A stretch of DNA of 10,085 nt from Candidatus Aminicenantota bacterium (GTDB lineage: Bacteria; Acidobacteriota; Aminicenantia; UBA2199). The stretch is from positions 1 to 10,085 of the forward strand of contig JAUWNT010000076.1 of NCBI GenBank assembly GCA_030612495.1, written 5' to 3'. Shown here piece after piece: positions 5,861-10,085 of this stretch. Positions within the stretch are counted from its first letter, which is position 1, and every line of letters begins with the position of its first letter. Made by a program: the position numbers and the translations under genes. The notes beneath the pieces were generated by a model. That model was given only the letters and a program-made list of their open reading frames with translations. It ran no database searches and was not told the DNA's origin.

Positions 5861-6958
5861 ATGAAAAAGATTAAGAGAATTGGAGTTCTTACAGGCGGAG
5901 GCGATTGCCCAGGATTAAATGCTGTTATTAGAGCTGTAGTTAATACAGCAATACGAAATTATGGCATTGAAGTTTATGGAATAAAGGATGGTTATTCCGG
6001 ATTAATTAATAAAGAAATAACAAAATTGGAATTAAAAGATGTATCTGGGATCTTACCAAGAGGAGGAACAATACTTGGGACTTCCAATAGAGATAACCCA
6101 TTTAAGTATAAAACAATTAACTCCAAAGGGGAGAAAAAATACAAAGATGTTTCAGCAAAAGTAATAAAAACAATAGAATATAATGAAATTGATGTATTAA
6201 TAACCATAGGAGGTGACGGTACACAAGCAATTGCAAATAAACTCTTTGAAAAATGTAGTATACCGGTTATAGGAGTTCCAAAAACAATTGACAATGATCT
6301 AAACGGAACAGATGTGACTTTCGGATTTGATACAGCTCTCTCAATTGCCACAAGTTCAATTGACAGACTCCATTCAACTGCTGAGTCTCACCACAGAATT
6401 ATGGCTATTGAGGTGATGGGAAGGTATGCTGGCTGGATTGCCCTTGAATCAGGGCTTGCAGGTGGAGGTGATGTTATCTTAATTCCAGAAATACCATTCA
6501 AAATGGAAAAAATAGCTAAGAAAATCTATGATAGAAAAAAAAGAGGCAAAAGATTCTCGTTAATTGTAGTTGCAGAAGGAGCTAAACCTGAAGGAGGAGA
6601 TATTATCTTTTCAAGAAAAGTGGATGATCCTAATGACCCAATAAGACTTGGAGGAATATCAAACTACGTGGGAAATAAGATTGAAGATATAACTGGCATT
6701 GAGACAAGATACACTATTTTAGGACACGTTCAGAGAGGAGGCAGCCCTACGGCTTTTGATAGAATACTTGCCACAAGGTTTGGATACCATGCAGTAGAAG
6801 CAGCAGTGAAAGGAAAATTTGGCTATATGGTTGGAATTAGAGGACAGGATATCAAAACAACCCTTATAAAAGAAGCAATAGAAGTTCCGCGTAGAATCAA
6901 ACCTCAGTCAGACCTTGTAAAAACCGCAATGTCAGTTGGCACCAGTTTTGGAATTTAA
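5861..6958 (+). CDS. pfkA: 6-phosphofructokinase (group III type, probably ATP-dependent)
   Basis: A 365-residue protein that phosphorylates fructose 6-phosphate to the 1,6-bisphosphate, the committed step of glycolysis. Visible motifs are GVLTGGGDCPGLN (8-20), GGDGT (117-121), PKTIDND (140-146, with the catalytic Asp of TIDND), MGRYAGW (186-192), the LIPE segment (207-210) and GHVQRGGSP (288-296). In this family, Gly at the position after GGD indicates ATP use, while Asp there indicates pyrophosphate. The Lys of PKTIDND marks the group III clade, where both types occur. Gly120 with Lys141 therefore predicts ATP, with biochemical uncertainty. SD AGGAGG (5851-5856) lies 4 nt before the ATG, and the gap to the acyltransferase is 15 nt, so the genes are probably cotranscribed. 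Confidence 0.93.
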   Translation: MKKIKRIGVLTGGGDCPGLNAVIRAVVNTAIRNYGIEVYGIKDGYSGLINKEITKLELKDVSGILPRGGTILGTSNRDNPFKYKTINSKGEKKYKDVSAKVIKTIEYNEIDVLITIGGDGTQAIANKLFEKCSIPVIGVPKTIDNDLNGTDVTFGFDTALSIATSSIDRLHSTAESHHRIMAIEVMGRYAGWIALESGLAGGGDVILIPEIPFKMEKIAKKIYDRKKRGKRFSLIVVAEGAKPEGGDIIFSRKVDDPNDPIRLGGISNYVGNKIEDITGIETRYTILGHVQRGGSPTAFDRILATRFGYHAVEAAVKGKFGYMVGIRGQDIKTTLIKEAIEVPRRIKPQSDLVKTAMSVGTSFGI

Positions 6959-6976
6959 ATATATAACAACAAATAT

Positions 6977-7882
6977 TTATTTTATTAATCTATGCTTTAC
7001 TAAATTCTCTTCGATTTTTTTCAGATAAAATTCACATACAGATGGATCATCTATGAAGAGGCCCCAAACATAATTCTTCCTTCTTTTAATATTCATCATT
7101 CCTGCAGATTTATAGTATGGGTCTTTAAAACGATATACCCCATTATTTTCAGATGGTTTTATCTCTTTATCTTTAATAAACTTAATATAATTATCTATCA
7201 TATCTTTTGCTTTTTTATTATTATAAGACTCAATAATAAAAACTCTAAATTTCTTGTCATTCACCTTATAATCTGCAACAAAAGCAGAATTAAGAAAAGA
7301 ATACCCGAGAAAATTCTTAGCAATATACCTTTCCGAATTAATTATCTTCTCTTTTTGTGGAAGACATTTGACTGGTTCAGGAAAACAGGAAATTCCTTCA
7401 AGCTCTTTCTCAATTTTTTTTGCAATTGATGTTAGTATGGATCTATCTTTATCTCCAAGATCAAAACTACTCAATTTCACATAATAAACACCTTTAAAAA
7501 AATTAAGTATGCCATCTTCATAATATCCCTGTGTTCCTATGTTTAAAAAATTACCCTTTAAAGGTTTCTCCTGACAATAGATTCCAAACGTATTATTCAA
7601 ATTACTATGTTGATATATATCTACTATTATAGACTGCTTCTCCTTACTTTCATAACTTAAAGAGATTAATTTCATAAAATCATAATTTAAATATATTTCC
7701 GCAGCACCATTGATATACTCAAATAAATTGTCAGGAAGATATATCTGAGGGTTTCCCTTTTTTATCCATCCTTCCATTTCTGGGAAAACCTTATTCATAT
7801 CAACTTTGTATGAGCTAAAAGAAAGATTTGTCATAAAAAAAACGAACATAACAAATATCAATATATTATTCTTATTCCTCAT
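6977..7882 (-). CDS. Exported protein, DUF6599-like
   Basis: A 301-residue protein with a clear signal peptide (1-24, hydrophobic core ILIFVMFVFFMTNL). The most recognisable block is LFEYINGAAEIYLNYDF (53-69), the hallmark I associate with DUF6599 proteins, whose function is unknown. A second half (about 185-300) has alternating strands and a late WGLF segment. Cys103, Cys166, Cys173 and Cys283 fall in the exported part and could form disulfides. I chose ATG at 7882 rather than the TTG one codon upstream: GGAGG (7893-7889) is 6 nt from the ATG but only 3 nt from the TTG. The gene converges on PFK with 18 bp between the stop codons. No catalytic residues can be assigned. Confidence 0.75.
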   Translation of the reverse strand: MRNKNNILIFVMFVFFMTNLSFSSYKVDMNKVFPEMEGWIKKGNPQIYLPDNLFEYINGAAEIYLNYDFMKLISLSYESKEKQSIIVDIYQHSNLNNTFGIYCQEKPLKGNFLNIGTQGYYEDGILNFFKGVYYVKLSSFDLGDKDRSILTSIAKKIEKELEGISCFPEPVKCLPQKEKIINSERYIAKNFLGYSFLNSAFVADYKVNDKKFRVFIIESYNNKKAKDMIDNYIKFIKDKEIKPSENNGVYRFKDPYYKSAGMMNIKRRKNYVWGLFIDDPSVCEFYLKKIEENLVKHRLIK

Positions 7883-8018
7883 CAATCACCTCCAGCCTTA
7901 TATTGAATTTTACCAAATTAATCTATTTTAATCCACATATAAAAATAATGTAATAAAACAAATTTAATTTAAGTAAGTGAAACCTTTCATATAGATTTTT
8001 AATAAGCCAATCGCAAAG

Positions 8019-8047
8019 TTGAATTAATAATCTTTATAAAGTATAAT
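8019..8047 (+). promoter_or_regulatory. Promoter of the ferritin-like gene
   Basis: TTGAAT (8019-8024) and TATAAT (8042-8047) are 17 nt apart. Transcription should begin near 8054, leaving a leader of only about 14 nt that consists almost entirely of the SD AGGAGG (8055-8060) and its spacer. A palindrome TTATA-AAG-TATAA (8034-8046) overlaps the -10 box, but it does not match a PerR or Fur box. Confidence 0.65.
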
Positions 8048-8067
8048 TTATTTCAGGAGGTTTTGAT

Positions 8068-8520
8068 ATGAACTCTAAAAAATTTGATGAAATCATTGAT
8101 TTTGCAATCAATAGAGAATATGATGCTATGAAATTTTATCAAGATATGCAAGGAATGGTAAAGTTTAATTCTCAGAAAGAATTGTTAAAAGATTTTGAAC
8201 TAATGGAAAAAGGCCATGCTGAAATACTTAAAAATATCCGCAATACTGATTTTAAAGAAATTGAAATTCCAGAAATAGAAAATCTTCTTATAAGTGACTA
8301 TATAGTTGCAAGTAAACCTTATTTAGATATGAATTATCAAGATATTATTATATTAGCAATGAAAAGAGAAGAAGCCTCTTATAGACTATATAATGATATG
8401 GCGGATAGAGTTGGAAACCAAAATATAAAAAAATTATTTCTAAAACTCGCATCTGAAGAAGCTAAACATAAATTACATTTTGAGAAAATCTACGACAATG
8501 AAATTTTAACAGAAAATTAA
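8068..8520 (+). CDS. Ferritin-like diiron protein (rubrerythrin-type, no rubredoxin domain)
   Basis: A 150-residue, all-helical protein with two similar halves. Candidate metal ligands are Glu17, Glu47-x-x-His50, Glu101 (or Glu102) and Glu131-x-x-His134, the pattern of rubrerythrin-type four-helix bundles with a carboxylate-bridged diiron site. The halves superpose with an exact 84-residue offset (17 to 101, 47 to 131, 50 to 134). There is no cysteine, so the C-terminal rubredoxin domain of classical rubrerythrin is absent and electrons must come from another protein if it is a peroxidase. Possible roles are peroxide removal or iron handling in an anaerobe. The start is fixed by AGGAGG 7 nt upstream. 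It is monocistronic, with 130 bp to the next gene. Confidence 0.85.
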   Translation: MNSKKFDEIIDFAINREYDAMKFYQDMQGMVKFNSQKELLKDFELMEKGHAEILKNIRNTDFKEIEIPEIENLLISDYIVASKPYLDMNYQDIIILAMKREEASYRLYNDMADRVGNQNIKKLFLKLASEEAKHKLHFEKIYDNEILTEN

Positions 8521-8650
8521 CCTATTAAATATTTTCAGCATTCGCTTTAATTATACTTTTTTTTGAAAACAATTGGGTATAGGTCTACACATTTATCAAT
8601 TTACTTATCCCATCTATTGTAGTAGTATTATAGTTTATCTGGAGGTTTGG

Positions 8651-10085
8651 ATGTCTGAAATTATTGATAAAGCATTTGACCACGAAATATTCAGGAAAAC
8701 TGGTCATCAGTTAATTGACCAGCTGGCTGATTATCTTAAAGATTGTAAAAACAGAGAAAACATAAAGGTTCTACCCTGGGAGTCACCGGATGACCTTTTC
8801 AATAAAATTGATAAAAATTTTAACACCTTATCAGACCCTGGAACCCTTTTTACCGAAATCATTAACAAATCCTTCCACATCCACCACCCCAATAATATGG
8901 GACACCAGGTGGGAATTCCAGTACCAGCAGCAGCCCTAACTGATTTTATCAGTGATTTTCTAAATAATTCCATGGCTGTATATGAAGTTGGCCCTTACTC
9001 CTCCGCAATAGAAAAAATAATTATTAAATGGACAGCATCCTTTCTTGGAATGGAAGAAAAAGCATCAGGTGTATTAACCTCCGGAGGATCCATGGGCAAC
9101 CTTACCTGCCTACTGGCTGCCCGTCAAAACAAACTGGGAGGCAACATATGGAAAAATGGTTCTTTTTATGACACTCAACCAGCCATTATGGTCTCTGATG
9201 CCTCCCATTACAGTATTGCCCGAGCAGTTAAAATTATGGGCTGGGGAAACAAGGGGTTGGTCAAAATTCCACTTTCCTCCAAAATGACAATTGACCATAC
9301 TCTCCTTGAGCATTGTTATGAGCAGGCCATTCAGGAAGGGAAAAATATTATTGCTGTAGTTGCCAATGCCTGTTCAACAGCCACTGGCTCCTATGACCCT
9401 TTAGTGGAGATTGGAGCTTTCTGCAAAAAGCACAACTTATGGTTTCATATTGATGGCGCCCACGGTGGAGGTGCCGCCTTATCTAAAAAATACAAATATC
9501 TTACCCGGGGAATAGAAGAAGCTGACTCTGTAATTATTGATTTTCATAAAATGTTATTATCTCCTTCTCTAACAACTGCAGTTATTTTTAAAGATGGAAA
9601 ATTATCATATGAAACATTTTCCCAAAAAGCCTCATATTTATTAGATAATGAGATTACTGACAACTGGTTCGATATTGCCCTCAGATCGTTAGAATGTACA
9701 AAAAAGATGATGGGAGTAAAAATCTATGTCTTACTTAAACTATATGGAGAACAACTTTTTGCAGATTATATAACCAAAACCTATGATTTAGCAGCAAATT
9801 TTGCAGATCTCCTGCAAAAACAGGATGATTTTGAAATACTGGTTAAGCCCTCCTCCAATATCTTATGCTTCAGATATCTTCCTCCAGAACAGTGTAAATT
9901 CTCAATTAATGTTATTAACCAGAAAATCCGTACTACCATTAGAGATGAAGGTAATTTCTACATTGTTCAAACAGAAATAAAATCTAATATTTACCTGAGA
10001 ACCACCTTAATGAACCCCTTCACCACCCATGATGATATTGAAAAACTTGTAGCAGAAATACGCCGTATCGCAGCTGATTTAATAC
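8651..10085 (+). CDS. PLP-dependent group II amino-acid decarboxylase (3' end beyond window)
   Basis: 478 codons are open to the window edge with no stop. Family members are about 470-500 residues, so little is missing. It is a fold-type I PLP enzyme of the GadB/aromatic decarboxylase superfamily (COG0076-like). Motifs are HHPNNMGHQ (78-86), a TSGGSMGN phosphate-binding loop (143-150), DASHYS (183-188) with His186 to stack on PLP, HIDGAHGG (266-273) with Asp268 for the pyridine nitrogen, and DFHK (297-300) with Lys300 forming the Schiff base (most relatives have DPHK). It would release CO2 from an amino acid to form an amine; the substrate (Tyr, Glu, 2,4-diaminobutyrate or other) cannot be read from the sequence. 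SD GGAGG (8641-8645) is 5 nt before the ATG. Base and codon use differ sharply from its neighbours, suggesting transfer. Confidence 0.9.
   Translation, partial: MSEIIDKAFDHEIFRKTGHQLIDQLADYLKDCKNRENIKVLPWESPDDLFNKIDKNFNTLSDPGTLFTEIINKSFHIHHPNNMGHQVGIPVPAAALTDFISDFLNNSMAVYEVGPYSSAIEKIIIKWTASFLGMEEKASGVLTSGGSMGNLTCLLAARQNKLGGNIWKNGSFYDTQPAIMVSDASHYSIARAVKIMGWGNKGLVKIPLSSKMTIDHTLLEHCYEQAIQEGKNIIAVVANACSTATGSYDPLVEIGAFCKKHNLWFHIDGAHGGGAALSKKYKYLTRGIEEADSVIIDFHKMLLSPSLTTAVIFKDGKLSYETFSQKASYLLDNEITDNWFDIALRSLECTKKMMGVKIYVLLKLYGEQLFADYITKTYDLAANFADLLQKQDDFEILVKPSSNILCFRYLPPEQCKFSINVINQKIRTTIRDEGNFYIVQTEIKSNIYLRTTLMNPFTTHDDIEKLVAEIRRIAADLI

Noticed and set aside
5992..6351. Minus-strand open frame of 119 codons
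   Set aside because: It is a shadow of the phosphofructokinase, with no SD or domain of its own.
6937..6951. TGGCACC-N4-TTGG resembling a sigma-54 promoter
   Set aside because: It lies in the last codons of PFK, has GG instead of GC at -12, and faces a convergent gene.
8034..8046. TTATA-AAG-TATAA palindrome over the ferritin-like promoter as a PerR or Fur box
   Set aside because: Half-site length and centre do not fit either consensus, and such AT palindromes are expected by chance here.
8524..8564. Possible terminator after the ferritin-like gene (ATTAAA/TTTAAT and AGC/GCT arms, T8 run at 8557-8564)
   Set aside because: The stem is weak and interrupted by a long bulge. The T run sits 5 nt after it.
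8731..9313. Two minus-strand open frames (8731-8973 and 9110-9313)
   Set aside because: Both are antisense to the decarboxylase, whose motifs are continuous across them.
1..10085. CRISPR array, tRNA or rRNA genes, insertion sequences, phage or toxin-antitoxin modules
   Set aside because: No regularly spaced repeats, RNA gene signatures, transposase motifs or paired small genes of those types were found on either strand.

Overview
The window is very AT-rich and reads as the chromosome of an uncultivated or poorly characterised Gram-negative-type bacterium, probably an anaerobe. The pointers are a DUF374 lysophospholipid acyltransferase (a family of outer-membrane-bearing bacteria), an NtrC-type sigma-54 activator, a PFK of the 'PKTIDND' class, a DUF6599-like secreted protein and a small rubrerythrin-like protein. 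The phylum cannot be named from this sequence. There are no rRNA, tRNA, CRISPR, IS or phage genes.

Layout. Positions 1-482 hold no convincing gene. They contain three copies of a 17-bp inverted repeat (TGTAAA-N5-TTTACA type), then a perfect-consensus sigma-70 promoter (TTGACA-17-TATAAT) and a roughly 116-nt leader for a cold-shock protein gene (483-683), which ends in an intrinsic terminator. On the minus strand follow a small DUF2892-like membrane protein (850-1050), a secreted beta-propeller/transglutaminase protein (1116-2723) and a YegS/BmrU-type lipid kinase (2793-3740). Divergent from the kinase, across 106 bp, is a plus-strand cluster: sigma-54 response regulator (3847-5211), DUF374 acyltransferase overlapping it by 23 nt (5189-5845), and 6-phosphofructokinase 15 nt later (5861-6958). 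A minus-strand DUF6599-like exported protein (6977-7882) converges on PFK. A plus-strand ferritin-like protein (8068-8520) and a PLP-dependent group II amino-acid decarboxylase (8651 to the window end, incomplete) close the window.

How it fits together. The lipid kinase and acyltransferase flank the response regulator and both belong to phospholipid or envelope metabolism, so a shared envelope function is possible but unproven. Two independent exported proteins, a cold-shock protein and an iron-binding protein point to envelope maintenance and stress housekeeping. The decarboxylase differs in base and codon use from everything around it and was probably acquired by transfer.

Most notable: three genes (850-1050, 2793-3740, 3847-5211) lack a Shine-Dalgarno and instead carry an exact TATAAT ending exactly 6 nt before the ATG. 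That is the signature of leaderless mRNAs, alongside genes in the same window that have strong SD sequences. The cold-shock gene leader can form two mutually exclusive helices, one of which buries the SD.
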